Of a stretch of 64,000 nt of DNA, positions 1 to 12,649 are shown one piece after another. Under the pieces are notes generated by a model. That model was not told where the DNA came from, did not search any database, and was given only the letters and a program-made list of their open reading frames with translations. Position numbers and translations under genes: made by a program. The stretch's first letter is position 1. The number at the start of each line of letters is the position of its first letter. The DNA comes from Membranipora membranacea (lineage: Eukaryota; Bryozoa; Gymnolaemata; Cheilostomatida; Membraniporidae). The stretch is taken from the NCBI GenBank assembly GCA_914767715.1, contig OU612069.1, forward strand, positions 7,130,001 to 7,194,000. Direction: 5' to 3'.

Positions 1-1082
1 CACTATTAATTGATTAACATCTCTACAAGATAGCGGCATTCATATGAGTGAGGCTATATTTTCATATTTCAATCATTGTCAAGCCAGCATCACTGTGGGT
101 TTAAGTCAGCATTTATAGATTAAGTTTCACATCTGGATCACCTAACTTGCAACACCAGAAATTCATATTATTATCTGCAACATCTGAGATTCATTGATTC
201 ATGGTTACTATTATATCCTTCGATACCTACATTACAAGGAAAGCAAATCTATCCAGACAGCAAAATCTAAATCAGAAAAAAATGACAAGTTACATGGTTA
301 ATTGATCAATCTAAAACTTTCTCTCATTAATGAGGGAGTTCAGTTCAGATTCACATTCTCCCATCCCTATCCAGGTTGATAGATCAACCAATTCCGATTC
401 TGTAGGCTAGAATACTCTGATAAAACCTTATATATAATATTTCAGTATGATAACTCCAAAGCTCGATAATTATCTAGATGAATTTAATCATTGCCAATAA
501 TATATTGTTTATTATTTCCTAGCACTATTGCACAGTACTCAATAAGAAAATAGCATATACTTTATCCAGGGTAGCATCTGCAAAGCGGGGTACCTGGAGG
601 CATCGTTTTAAGAATGTGAGGCAGCATTTCTTTTTTCAAGAAAGCCATAATTAAATATTACATGCTACAATAATAGTCTATAAACACTCAGTCAATTTTT
701 TTGGTTTCTTGTTCGGCACTTTTGAAAAACAATTTCTCAAGTAATGATATAGATGCCAATGAAATGAATTTTTTCGCCTAGCCCATTCACTCTTTGCAAA
801 CAGACTACTTATCTTTGTTTATCTTTATATAACTTAATATCAGAGTGTAGTTACACGAGTCATGAAATTACATACAACAATGTATTATGTTTATATTATT
901 ATGTCTAGAGTCACATATGATTCACTATCAAAGGTTACTATATTCTAGTTTGAGATATCAATGATACTAGTATGATCAAACTCTGACTTTGTTGGAAGTT
1001 CTCTTGTCGCTTTTTATTGCGCATTATTTCCCACAATGGTATTATATTTATGGTTTTTCACATGTTTTTTTTTCCACCACAG

Positions 1083-1223
1083 TGTCTGCAGTCTGAAAGA
1101 ACTTGAGGTGCTATCTTTATTGAGTAGCAGCAAGCTAAAGACATTACCCACAGAGTTAGGAAAGCTGAAATCACTAAAGTTTTTGTCTGTGAACTATTGC
1201 GGCATCACTAGTCTACCAGGGAG
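1083..1223 (+). CDS. LRR-encoding internal exon 1 (two leucine-rich repeats)
   Basis: Internal exon of a leucine-rich-repeat protein, 141 bp, bounded by a pyrimidine-rich acceptor (tttttttccaccacag) and a strong donor (gag|gtaagt). It starts with the last base of a codon and ends with two bases of the next, so it can be duplicated or skipped without a frameshift. The peptide (VCSLKELEVLSLL... ...LPTELGKLKSLKFLSV... CGITSLPG) holds two repeats of about 23 residues with the L-x-x-L-x-x-L spacing and an asparagine/cysteine position. LRRs of this type form curved protein-binding surfaces; the partner is unknown. Length and phase match the exons at 29157 and 60736 exactly. The flanking upstream 330 bases resemble the sequence upstream of the 29157 exon. 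No first or last exon of the gene was found in the window, so the protein's other domains are unknown. Confidence 0.72.
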
Positions 1224-4015
1224 GTAAGTCATATCCGCACTTCCTGTACTAGTAGTACTTGTAGTACTAGTAGTAGTTGTAACAGCTGTTCAATTTCATT
1301 TTATTTGCTGTTTGATCTCATCGCTGATATCTATATTAAAAGCCTAGAAAAGCTGATAAGTGTTTATCATTGTGCTCAAATTGGTGCCCTATTACTGACA
1401 CCAAACAGCTACTGTTTACCTCAACCATACAAAGTTCAACTGTACTATCTAAATTTTAAATGTTTTTAAGTAGATAATATTGCGAGAATAATTTAACTTG
1501 TGAGATAAATACTGGCAGCTAATAACTCACTCAAAGTCCAAGACACTGAGTACAAAGATGTTAATTTCCTCATTTCACCCTACAATACAATACTGATAAT
1601 GTCTCAGCATTTAGAGACGTGACAGGCCATTATCTCATAGTTATAAGTGACATGGGATATAACAGGGCTTAGTGGTGGTGAGCACCCCAATCCTGTTTCA
1701 CCTTTGAATTAGTAGATAAGTTCCTGCACAGTACCAGCAACGCAAATGAGGAGTAGTTGACGTCATGACAACTATGGTTTGTCATTGATAGAGATGATGT
1801 TCAAAACATAAAAGCCAAGGAAAACACAAATATAAATATGCTAAAAAGCTGGTAACTCGATATGCAGTTCAAATATCCAAAATTATTGAAATTTCTCACG
1901 CACAAACTCACCTCAATAAAATACAAAATATAACACGCTGCCAAAAACAAAATTGGGCAAAGATATACAACTACACATATTATACCAAGCTAAAAATTGA
2001 TATTATGTAGTAAGCCAATTTTACTCTCAAGCCTAACCAAATGTATTCAGGAATTGCGTGGAAAGATATCCCAGCACAACATTGTAACACTGTAAGGGTT
2101 GAGGTACTGTAATAAAACTGTTAAAGTGATCTGAATCTTAAGGATGGCTAGCAGAATATGGAAAAGTTCAAATTTCAATCAAATTTTCATTCTCACAAGA
2201 AAAGATAACTGTGACATCATTGACAACCTGTATGAAATTCAAACAAGAAAGAGTAGAAAAAGATCCATTGAAACAAGCGGATGTTAGAACAGCAATGAGC
2301 GACACCAATATTCTACCTGGCCTGTAACCTATTTGGATAGCATGCTTGTGATATTTTGGATCTTCCACTTGGGGTCTTCAAGAGGCTGTTTTGAAATTGA
2401 GGTCTACTCCTTTGGCGGCACAGCATTGCTGACGGGAGTACAGGGAGCTGAATTTTGCGCCGTTTGGCTAAAAGTTACTATTAATGCATAATATTGACTT
2501 TTTGTCATTTAGGTTATTGGAATATAAAATTAATACTTAATTTTACTCTTATATTTTATTCTTTTTCGCATATTATTTTCACCATCGTAACAATTTTTTC
2601 CTTCCTCCGCAATGCATACACCTATGTATTTGCTACTGACATTCAATTCATATTCACCTATTGAATATCTTTGCCATACCTACCACTATTCTTAGGTTCG
2701 ACCAAAATTATCATCATAAATTCGGCTTGATTCATTACATGAAAATTCAATTTTTACAAGGAAATTTGAAAAACAGTAGGTAGAGATGCACTTGCACTTG
2801 CACTCCGAGTTGCAGAGTAAGAACCAGGGTTGAATTGCAATGAACTTTTTCCCTATACACCTGATTTTCCCTACCCTCTAGCCACAACTGCTGAGCAGGA
2901 ATTCAGAATACACCCGACGGAATTATCTACACAATCAAATACATAACACCTTCAAGTTGTTGAGAAAACTAACAGAAAATTGCTCTCATCATTGGCTTTT
3001 GAACGGTCACATCCAATGCAGAAAATGAGTACCCATGACAATTGATTTTTGTAAGCATGCCATGTCATTTGAATTGGATGCATGAAAACACAATACACAA
3101 ACGCTTTGCCAATAGGATGCCTTGCAGAACCTGCAGGTAGTCGCGATGAGCTGTGAGGTATTTTCAGAATTCAAGCAGCGGTGTTTGGGTGAACATCTTG
3201 AGGACCTGTGAAGCAGTCATCTGGCATAGTGCATTGGCTCGGATCATCTGAACGAACAAACAAAATTAATTTCATAACAGCAGTTGCTTAGGATATACCC
3301 AACTCCCTTGATTTGCCTCTATTCCATTGAAATTTTTGGGCTGCAGCCTATTGAGAAATTTTGATATTCTTCTGATAGCCTTATTGGTAATTGGCGTAGC
3401 TACAGTAAATATACAAGGTAAACAAATATGGATCAGGGGCTTTTGAAAAACATAGTTGCTATAGGTTTAGAGCTAGATACACAAAATCATCCATGACATA
3501 CATTCTTCTTGATGCCGATAAAAAACAGATTGCACATACTCATGAAACATTTTACATTTATCCACTATTACACGAAGGTATCTCATTTTTCAGGCCGTTC
3601 AAAATTATTTCAATCAAGTGTGAGAGTGTGGGTATGAGGTTTGACATGGGAGGTAGAGGATATGACATGACTTTTAGATTGATTGAATTCAAGATTCAAA
3701 ATATTGGGCTGCTGTTAATATGGTATTTTACATGTGATACCATCCAATATGTACCACAGTTATGACATTCGCGCACAACCCCATCCCCCATGAAAGTTCA
3801 TTACCAAAATATATTGCCGATACAAAGCTAAATATTGTCCGATGAACAATGGTCTACAAAGGATTTCAAATTTCTAGCGTACCAGACCAATTATTTAAAT
3901 ATAATGAAAGGCTTACAAGGCATCTATGTCACTTGGTGAGATGGTAGTATCCAGGTGACTTGCTAGGGATAGAACAACTTTTGATGTGCTTCATTGCGGC
4001 TCTCCGGGATATTAG
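1224..4015. other. No gene seen
   Basis: AT-rich intron or intergenic sequence. Frames at 2168-2368 (-) and 3493-3765 (+) have no recognisable domain or splice signals. Confidence 0.5.
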
Positions 4016-4386
4016 CTATTTACAGCGTTCGTTGATTATATCGACAGTGTGGATGACGGCCAAAGCTTTTTCTGATTTGTCTTCATTATAAGCTTGTAGT
4101 TGTTGTATTTGTTGAGTTCTTCAAACCTTGCTTTTACACCAGTTACATCTCATTGTGCATATTCCAGTGAAGTGAAGAAAGCTCTTTAATCAGACTCGAT
4201 GGCATTCAGACGAGTGTTGATCTTGCTTGCTGCTGTTATTAAGGCCTTGCGCTGGTTGTCAGCTGACCTCTTGTTCTCGTTCATTTTGTCTAGGATTTGT
4301 TGCAGCTGACCATTATGTATCTCACTTACAGATTTTGCCTTAACCTTACCACGATAAGCATACTCCAATGCGTTGTAATTCATCAT
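4016..4386 (-). pseudogene. Broken gene for a coiled-coil protein
   Basis: On the - strand a 66-codon frame (4386-4186) begins MMNYNALEYAYRGKVKAK and is rich in K, N, Q and E, with a heptad-like helix (HNGQLQQILDKMNENKRSA...KALITAASKINTRLNAI). After the TAA the same frame continues as AFFTSLEYAQ, meets a TGA, then reads DVTGVKARFEELNKY. A one-base shift near 4100 then gives QQLQAYNEDKSEKALAVIHT...IINERCK and a stop at 4016. The continued coding character across two stops and a frameshift argues for a decayed gene of at least about 120 residues rather than a chance ORF. I do not recognise the family; a coiled-coil structural or retrotransposon-encoded protein is possible. Confidence 0.5.
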
Positions 4387-4850
4387 AAGTCAGCACGCTA
4401 GGTATACTTTATTGTAAAACAATACACATTGCATTCTACATGAATCCATTTATCACTTATTATATATGGTGGTATAGGCCAATGTGAAAATTTGCTCCTG
4501 TATTTGAATCTGACTTAGGCAAATTTTTTGTTGATTTTATGATTTGATTGATGGTCTGCCTAGTAACAATCAATCCTGTGCGCAGGATGATAATGTGACA
4601 TAGATTTACTGTGGAACACAACGTTGGTGACCATCGTTCTCTAAAATTTGGTACTCAGACAAGGTCAAGAAATTCAAGACCTTTCCTCATACATCCTTAT
4701 ACAACTCAGAAAAGTTAGCCAGAAAATGTTTAAAAGTGAATCACTGAATTGTAAACTGACCTGAGGACAAAACACGGATAAAAAATGCAAACTTTTTATC
4801 AAATATAACATGTGGAATAATTATTTAGGGCTTTAATCTAACTTACTCAG

Positions 4851-5690
4851 TTCATCAAAAGTATGGGCTCAATTTGGTGATTATTTCCTCCTGACCAAAC
4901 TTTGAACTTCACTCTACAGAAGTGTATTTATCATCGGTGAATTTAACCCACATCCAATTATGCATTATACCAATATAAACCCGATGACCCACAATAATAT
5001 TTAGAAATATATTATTTCTCAAAGAAATCTACAAAAAACGGCCTTTACCAACAATGTATCACAAACCTATTTCCAATAGTCCGATTTCTTCAAAAATGTT
5101 TTTGGTTATTCAGAATAGGGCTGTCCAGATGTGCCAATATTGGCATCATTGTAAGTTGCATTCGAGCAAAATGTGACATGCATATCTGTTTTTTTAAAAC
5201 TATGCCTGATGTATGCTTACGAGCGCGCAATACACCAGAGACCTTTGCCTTTGATATACTCTCTTTGTCTAAACAAAACCCGTTCTATAACAAGCTTTCA
5301 ATTCAATCAATGTATGAGGCACAATGATCCCATGTCCCTAATACAACAAGTTCAGTTACAATCTGCTACAGGTAGCCTAATACTGTTGATACCAAGGATT
5401 ATAAACTGTTAATAATACATTTTACAAAGTATTCTGATCATGAAATAAAATATTGATGGTGCCGATTCGAAATCAGTAATGAAGCAGAAAATCTCATCAT
5501 TCAACATCACATGTGGAAACAAGTCTTAGGCACAGTTGGTCTTGTTTGGTTTCCGATCTTAATTTGATGTTTAATATCTCAACAAGAATTTTATTCATTT
5601 GTAGTTTAGCTATAATTTCCAAATATAGGTTTTTTTCACCTTGTCAACCATCTGATTGTCGAGAAAGTACTTGTGTTTTATACTACTCAA
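4851..5690. repeat. Block H, copy 1
   Basis: About 840 bases, alignable throughout with 55088-55935 (ttcactctac..agtgtatttatcat, gcatgatgtatgcttacga, caagctttcaattcaatcaatgtatgaggcaca, ccatctgattgtcgagaaagt). No coding signal. Confidence 0.65.
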
Positions 5691-8273
5691 TTGACATGCT
5701 CCTTGACCAGTAGAGTCTCCAGAGCCAAGCTACTAGAAGTGCATGGCAAGCTAGTGTAACCATGACGTGAATGGTTATTATTATATTTTAATCTCATATT
5801 ACACTGCCTTCACAATAATATACTCACTCTTTGTGTTCAGAAAGATCTTCTTTGTAATTTGGTGATGGCTTAGTTGGTCAACACAAACGGATATGCATCT
5901 TCCAATTTAGAAATTGTGGCTAAAATAGAATATACATTATTGGCTTCGATTATTTAATGCAGGAAGCTTGCTATCAAGAATGAGACGGACTTAAGAGTTG
6001 GTGGCATACGTTAAGAGTGTCAGTTGCTCAGCGCACATGCGTTGGAGGTCATGGGTTTGGTAAGCCCCGATGGCTTATCAATAGAGAGGCACGGGTTTCT
6101 CTTTGATTACGGATTTTTGCAAGAAACTTATCTATGAATACCGAATTGCAGTTTACCTATTATGATAAATCGAAGGTTACCAAAATTTGTGCATATATTT
6201 GTACTGAGCATAGGGATTTATAAGTTAAAATTGAGATGGAACAGCTAGACAGTGTTTAACACAGCGTAATTCATTATGCTAGCAGTTTCAGTTGTTAGCA
6301 GAGGCATTCTTCTCATAGAGTGTTATCATGTGTTGCCTTTCATAACATATTGTGTATTTGTGTGGCTAATTAAAATTATTTTTAAAAACAGGGAATGAGA
6401 TACTGTTTGGTGAAAAGATTCATAGTTATGTTGGTTTGTGTCGTCGCAATGTCTCCCTGTTTAGTCATAAAATCAAATGATTTGCTTTATGCTGCTCTCC
6501 TATATACAGGTGGGCCCCTGTAACTCCTTGCTCTCTGTATGGGATCAAAGCCATTAACACAATGAGCAATATCCTCATGACAGGTAGATACCATAGTAAA
6601 TACCTTTCATACTGTGATTTATCTGGATACCAAACTAATTATATTGACTTCTGTTGATGGCATATGGCCACGGAGCTATTGGTGACTGCATTTGGAAATT
6701 TTCTAAATTAAAATCCCTCATGCCATCTCTGGTGTTTACCTGATCATTATCAAATAGTAACTAGAAACTAGAAGTATTTTATATCTGATATAAAATACCT
6801 TCATAATAGCAATACTACTACCATTAGCACTTTTTTGAGGGAAGGATTTCGGATCTGAATGTGACACTTATTTTTGCTCAAATCAGACACACTGCCGAAT
6901 CCATACTTAAATATTTGGCTTGAAAGACAGTAATTTATGTTTGAAACAACCCTAATAAACATCAATAATTTTTATTTGACATTGTTTCCTCGATCAATCC
7001 TTGTTTGTAATGTGATAGTGTCAAGCCTTCTTGTGTATTAAAATATTTCATAATTTTTGGTTGGGTATCTCTTGCTCAGATTTTATTCATATCGCTGCAT
7101 AAGGTGGGTTGATTCAAGTACCAGTAGAAAAATCATGCCACCTCATTTAATACACCCACTCAAAAACTTTGACCTGGTCCAGCAAAATTTAAAACCAGCT
7201 GTATTGAATTTAGATTGGAAATAGTAAATCGCTATATCGCTATATCGCTATCTATTCTATTCTATTGCTATCACGCAAGTATAAGGGGTTTATGAAGAGT
7301 TATCTAACCAGATTGACACAATTGATTGTTCCGCTTGGTGCTTGATTTTGATCCTAGATTCTTCTTCTTTAAAGAATTCTCTCATTTAAGTTTGTATGTT
7401 TAGCCGGATACAAGGACGGGATATGACAAATTAGGCTAACAGTATACCACATCAACTTCAGCAAAGTTGCCAAAGGCACCGAAAAGAAAAGCCACAGGCC
7501 AGTACTAATACACAATTTTTACATGTCAGTGAACTTGAGTGATGTGTAGTCCCAAAATTCCAGGCCATTTATAATGTGTAGTTAAAACAATCTGTATTAG
7601 AGGTTCATCATCCTATTTTATTGTGAGCTTTAAAAACGAGCTTAAAAGTTTTGTTGGTGTTTAGTCTGAAGTGATTTGCTGCGGACCTGCACTCTTCATC
7701 ATTACAAAGATGTTATTTTGAAGTTGGTGGGTCTGAGCATAAATTATTAGTGTCATCTGCAAATAATATGTATCCAGTTGCGATGCATTGCGTTGCGATT
7801 CTTACTGTTCCTTTGGTCAAACAAAAAGTGTTAATTTTCTCTCGAGACATCGCCAAGTTCATCTAGATTTGTTCTCCTAAGCTACCAACACTTCAAATTT
7901 TGTTCACAGCGAACAAGGAATAGTTATCGTCCCAAAATGCTATAGAATCCAATCAATTGATAGTTATTATGTATAGGGCTGTATCAAATATTAGAAAAAA
8001 ACACTGGCTGGTGACAATTGTCACTTCTATTTGTTTATACCTGCTATTGTTCAATACTATATCCCTTACACAAGAAAGAACAAGCTGTCTATATTACCTC
8101 AGACATTTAGACACACCATGAAACATGAATTTTACATAGATGCCCACTCATGAATGTATGTAGGTATGCAATATAATAAGATTCAGGCTACTTAGCGGTA
8201 TAGAAATCCTATCATTCTGATACAGAATTACTTCATAATCATAAACCAACTCAGATTACTTACAAATACATGA
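5691..8273. other. No gene seen
   Basis: AT-rich, apparently single-copy sequence. Only short tandem repeats at 7226-7270 stand out. Confidence 0.5.
7226..7270. repeat. Short tandem repeats
   Basis: Three 8-base units atcgctat followed by three 5-base units ctatt. Confidence 0.7.
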
Positions 8274-8310
8274 TTAACACTTTGACTACCGACCGCCTAT
8301 TATATAACAA
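8274..8310 (+). mobile_element. Possible left end of the piggyBac element (TTAA + terminal repeat)
   Basis: TTAA at 8274-8277 followed by cactttgactaccgaccgcc, on the 3' side of the transposase gene. Many piggyBac elements begin with C-rich ends directly after TTAA. I did not find the matching inverted end beyond 11794, so this is only a candidate. Confidence 0.3.
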
Positions 8311-10430
8311 TACATGCTGTGACCGGGCGCTTTCAGGGATTTTCAATGCAGCATAACCGAAACACAGCTGGTAGTAGCCCTGTTATCATGCATATCATTG
8401 GAATGCCCAGCTCATGATTGTTCCAATGAGCATAAATATTCCAGGGTTAGAGAAATATATAGCTTGCTAGGGTAGGGGTAAAGTGGAGGCCGTAATCAGC
8501 TGAGAAGATAATTTTTTTTTTTCCCCGATTGACTGGTCGTGTATGCTTGAATTCATGCTAAATCTCAAGTCTGAACCAAAGATTATCATGGGTTTTTTTG
8601 TCAGGAGGGATCAAAAATGCTGTGGTGACATCTCTATTTCTTTTCAATTGTGAGAGACAGTAAAAGACAAAAGAAATACAGGTATAAAAGAGCGTCAGAC
8701 TGTTAGAAAATTCTATATTCGATGTATGAGAAGATTGTGGAAAAATTACGAGCATTTCAAAAGACAAAAGCCATGAAGTAACATATTGAAATATGGTTGT
8801 ATAATAAAATATGTTATATACCATGCATGACAAGTTCTGAAATGTAATATCAATGAAGCTAAGCGTAATATATATATGAATGTCAGCAAAGGTCAAAGAT
8901 AACCTAAAGATCGTCTGCTATGAGGACGGTGATATGGATGAAGGCATAACAAGCAAAGAGCTACCTGGCATTCCAGACATATGTATCTTGATTCACGTCT
9001 AGGTTTCTTGCCATTAGGGCCGGGCTCGGATGAACAGTTCACACAAAGTCGAATGGGGTTCTGCTTTACAGGGTTCGGTGGTAAAGGGGCGGGAAAGTGA
9101 TTGCCAGTTACATGCCTGCGTGGTTCAGCTGCAGCATTCGGGGGTTGATTTCGCTCTTCGATACCAGCTTCTTTCAATAGTTCTTTGGCCAATGTTATGA
9201 TGTATTGTGATAGTCTGAGTTTGGATGTTGGATTTGAGAATTTTTAGATATTGAATGAGTTTACAACTCCCATGACGTACAGCCAGAAGAAGAGCTTCTT
9301 CCACCATTTGAGCGACTTTCGTCTTTCAACACCAGCTTTATTGCTGTTGTAGGTTAGGACAGTCTGCGGCTTCATTACCTGGTGATCGTGAAATCTAGAC
9401 CTGGGATTTGTTGTGTCGATCATTACGTCAGCATCTACGGTGGACAAAGTTATTATGTCTCTCTTGTCCGAATATCACCCCACTGCCTAGCTACCCTCTC
9501 ACCCTTCTGCAGATTTTGTGCATCGTCACCTGGCAAATTTCGACGATTTGACATACAAGTACCAACTGCATAAATGCCTTTAGTCGGTAACTCACGGAAT
9601 AGAATAGGAGATGAGTAGCGTCTGTCCATGTAAACTCTGTAGTTTTTATTTTCAAAGGGATTGAGTATACGGGTGACCAGGCTATTTACGGCGTTGTCTC
9701 CTGTGGCTGTGTAGACTTCCATCTGACATACATAGCCACTGTTAGATTCGCATACACACTCTACTCGCATTCCATACTTGTTTGGTTTATTTTTCATGTA
9801 AACCCGAAATCCTACCCTACCACGAAATGGTCACATCGCTTCGTCGACGATTTGACCAAGGAGTATACAACTCTCCAAACTTAGCTAACAGACTGTCAAA
9901 TATCGGTCGTACTTTGAAAAGTGGGTCATGACCATCCTGATCATGGGGTACGTGATCGGCATTGTCATTCAGGTGCAAGTACCTAATTATCTGCTGGAAT
10001 CGGTTGCGGCCCATGCCAGTTGAACTAGCGAAGCTACTATGCAGTACAGGATCTGTGGAGAAATAGTCCGCTATGGTTGGTTTTTTCACGATACACATGT
10101 GAAGGATTATGGCGAAGAATCGGTACATGCATGACAGTGTTACAGTTTTCCATGATTCGGCCTGTGCTTCAGACATGTTACTTCGAGTGTAGCGGTTGGT
10201 CTCAGATTTGACGGTAGTGTAAAAGGTTCGATCGAAAATTACATGAATGCATCTATCTCACTACATCCTGCTGAAGGTTTTGTTGTATTTACACCATGCT
10301 GAGCAGTACAGTCAGGTACCTGACGAGCTGCGTCAGTAGCCATCTGCCAGACGAATTCATCTAGAAAAACAAAACAATTATCTGTTTTGATTTATAACAT
10401 AACTACATATCATGTGTCACCATGCAAAAA

Positions 10431-10527
10431 GCACTTATCTTCATATATATAAACATGAAGGTAAGTGCTCTCCGCATGGCGTCACTGTGGTATCTTATCT
10501 CCATGTATATAAACGTGAAGGTAAGAA
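10431..10527. repeat. Tandem pair of hairpins in the piggyBac intron
   Basis: gcacttatcttcat (10431-10444) is the inverted repeat of atgaaggtaagtgc (10455-10468) with one mismatch, around an AT-rich loop. About 60 bases later the same hairpin recurs with changed bases (10491-10527, cttatctccatg...cgtgaaggtaag). It lies in the intron between the RGG exon and the catalytic exon. Confidence 0.55.
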
Positions 10528-10674
10528 ACCGCATAGAGATCGATAAATAGACATAAACTTATGAACACATGTTCTATATTCAGAGGTACAAAGTTTTTTC
10601 TGCTCAGTGTGATGAGCAGTTGCATTCGTAGGTGAAAAGATAAAAAGCCAAAAACGTAATTGTCGACATCATAC

Positions 10675-10872
10675 CTCCATCAGGTCTATTCCGTCTCACA
10701 CCAGGACCACGTCCTCTCCCACCCCGTACACGACCATAAGCACCTCGAACACCAGCACCTCTACCAGCAGCACCACAACCAACTCGACCACCACGTCCTC
10801 TACCACCACCTCCTCTACCAACACCTCCTCTACCACCACGTCCCCTACCACCACGTCCCCTACCAGCGGGTT
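10675..10872 (-). CDS. piggyBac transposase RGG/GAR-rich exon 4
   Basis: 198-bp exon with acceptor cttgaatag|aacccg and donor atggag|gtatga, in frame (phase 1 to 1) with the exons before and after. It encodes almost only Gly and Arg with some Val and Ala: repeated GRGRGG and GRGGVGRGG units, ending VRRNRPDGG. RGG/GAR segments in other proteins bind RNA or DNA and are methylated on arginine; here such a role is inferred. The full 66 codons are open although the catalytic exon is broken. The opposite strand reads as a His/Gln-rich frame, which is only the shadow of this exon. Confidence 0.65.
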
Positions 10873-11152
10873 CTATTCAAGCAAAAATAGTTCATATTAT
10901 AGGCCTATGCATGAAGTGAGGCTATAACATGTAACCCTTGCACCAGTGTTCATATAAACATTCATGTCTCAATGGCTCGCATGTTTCAATAAACAACTCC
11001 ATCTGACGCATGTAAGTCTAGCGATAGAAGGCTTTTTATAAAATAAACGCCACAACCGTAATGGAGTATATATATATCATAAATATATGTATATATCTAT
11101 ATCACATTGTAGTATGATATTGCATTGGACAAAATTAGCACGGTGAACATAC

Positions 11153-11323
11153 CTGGTTCCTCCTCATCAGATGATAGTTGTTGATCAATCATATCTCTGC
11201 CAATGTGACCTGGTTCACTACCTGCACCATCACTACCTTCTCCAGCATCACTCCCTGGGCCATCTCCCACTCTACTTTCATTATCTGAGTCACCAGTAGC
11301 ATCTATGTAATTTGGATCACTGT
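11153..11323 (-). CDS. piggyBac transposase acidic exon 3
   Basis: 171-bp exon between acceptor gttttag|acag and donor ccag|gtatgt, phase 1 on both sides. It reads SDPNYIDATGDSDNE, then a G/S/D/E-rich stretch, then QQLSSDEEEP. The acidic low-complexity content fits the N-terminal region of piggyBac transposases. It contains no stop. Confidence 0.65.
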
Positions 11324-11389
11324 CTAAAACAAAATAATATACAAATGATTGCATTTAGAGACAAGTCGTAGTAAGCCTAGTCAACTGAC

Positions 11390-11434
11390 TCAATGCATCA
11401 TCAGATCTTGGGATCCCATCATTTTCTAAGAGAT
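11390..11434 (-). CDS. piggyBac transposase candidate microexon 2
   Basis: 45-bp candidate exon with a strong pyrimidine tract and acceptor (cttttttctgtacattag) and donor gtcagt. Phase 1 on both sides keeps the frame between exons 1 and 3. It reads DLLENDGIPRSDDAL, acidic like its neighbours. It may be optional, since joining exon 1 directly to the next exon also keeps the frame. Confidence 0.4.
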
Positions 11435-11688
11435 CTAATGTACAGAAAAAAGCTACTCATGGTCAGTTACAATACACCAGAATGATGGTCTGACAGTTTA
11501 GCATGGGTGTAGTATATTTAGGTTTTCACTGAGGTAGGAGGTGAGGGCTGTGAGTGTTGTTTACATTGACACCAATAAATCAGCAAAATAAATCTGGTTT
11601 TTGAGACACACTCTTCACAGGCTGTATCTTGGCTGTAAAGAGTGCTAGTTTGATAAAAACTTCCAAAATGAAATGAGTAACAACTCAC

Positions 11689-11794
11689 CTTCATCATCTG
11701 ATCCAGAAGAATCTACTTCACTGTCACTGTCATTCATAATCTCATCAAAATCATCATCTACTGAGATTCTGCTTCTTGGCCTGGGGGCTGCCAT
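11689..11794 (-). CDS. piggyBac transposase exon 1
   Basis: ATG at 11794 opens MAAPRPRSRISVDDDF followed by an acidic DSDSEVDSSGSDDE stretch, typical of the disordered acidic N-terminus of piggyBac transposases. It ends in a strong donor (ag|gtgagttg) after 35 codons plus one base (phase 1). Confidence 0.7.
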
Positions 11795-12649
11795 CTTTGA
11801 TTTTGACTATTTTCAGCTGATTTTGATATGGTTGAAAGTTTTCAATTATACAGATCCCCCTCTCAGTTCAATTGAGTTGACTCTAAGACTCCAGATTAAT
11901 CTAGAATTGGTTTGGTAACAATGCAACAAATTTATGAATCCAAATACATGAATGAAACATTTGAGTATGAACTGATGCCAATATAATATTCCATTCAAGA
12001 TAATCGATATTTGCAATGGCAATTTTCATTCCGATTGATTTTAAAGATGATATTTTTCTGATTCTGCCCCCTCCTCACAATTCATTTTTAGGTTATTCTG
12101 AGTATCTTAGATAATTTGACAATCCCTGTATCAAACCACAGGTGAATACAGCAAACACTCACAAAAAGCTATGTACCAAACAACAAAGGCACCCAAAATT
12201 GAAGCCACTAGCCAGCCAGAGCAGATATTTGATGATCGAGAGTTTTGTTAATATGCTGTATAAAATATGCATTATCAATTTCCAGAGTTCCTTGGCGACA
12301 GTTAATCATTTTTAATTTAATTACTTCCTCCCTTAGTCTTATCAATATTATTGGCATTTAGACAACCAACATGACCACACTATGGATATCTTCTGATGAT
12401 GTAAAATATAATCCTGATACCATCACCAAAAATCACAAGGGAGAACCTGCATCAAACTCTCACTCTTACCAAGTCCTAATATATGTCTTTCTAAGTTTAC
12501 AGTCATAGAACTGGCATCAATAATTGAGAACGATCTGTTTTTAAGTTGAAAAAATGTCAAAAGAATAAATCATAATACCCCTTGGTGATTTCTTTTGCCT
12601 TATCTCAACTTTTGGGCAATGTAGATTTATGATTTCTAAACATCGGTTA

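Larger units (their letters stand above)
8893..11794 (-). pseudogene. piggyBac transposase gene, multi-exon, decayed
   Basis: piggyBac-family DDD transposase, which cuts and pastes DNA at TTAA sites. The exon structure is readable on the - strand: exon 1 (11794-11689, acidic N-terminus), exon 2 (11434-11390), exon 3 (11323-11153, acidic), exon 4 (10872-10675, RGG-rich) and the main exon from 10360. All four introns are phase 1 with GT..AG ends. The main exon carries family motifs: MSEAQAESWKTV, MGRNRFQQIIRYLHLND, DPLFKVRPIFDSLL, VDEAM (first catalytic D), NKPNKYGMRVECVCESNSGY, YMDRRYSSPILF (second catalytic D), KSLKWWKKLFFWLY, and a C-terminal cysteine-rich zinc-binding domain (CVNCSS...CLECQVALCLLCLHPYH). 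It is inactive: stop and frameshift at 10239-10245, frameshift near 9855, TGA in VDEAM*PFRGR at about 9824, frameshift near 9460, loss of about 13 residues at AGVE/RRKSLKWW, and a TAA at about 9244. Confidence 0.9.

Noticed and set aside
3493-3765. + strand 90-codon frame
   Set aside because: No domain, no splice signals, composition like AT-rich non-coding DNA.
6025-6115. tRNA- or SINE-like sequence (gttgctcagcgcacatgcgttgg)
   Set aside because: The A box does not fit the consensus and no acceptable B box follows.
8558-8896. - strand 112-codon frame downstream of the transposase
   Set aside because: AT-rich, no family resemblance, lies in the 3' part of the piggyBac element.
10660-10890. 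+ strand His/Gln-rich frame
   Set aside because: It is the antisense shadow of the RGG exon of the piggyBac gene, which has splice signals and phase continuity.
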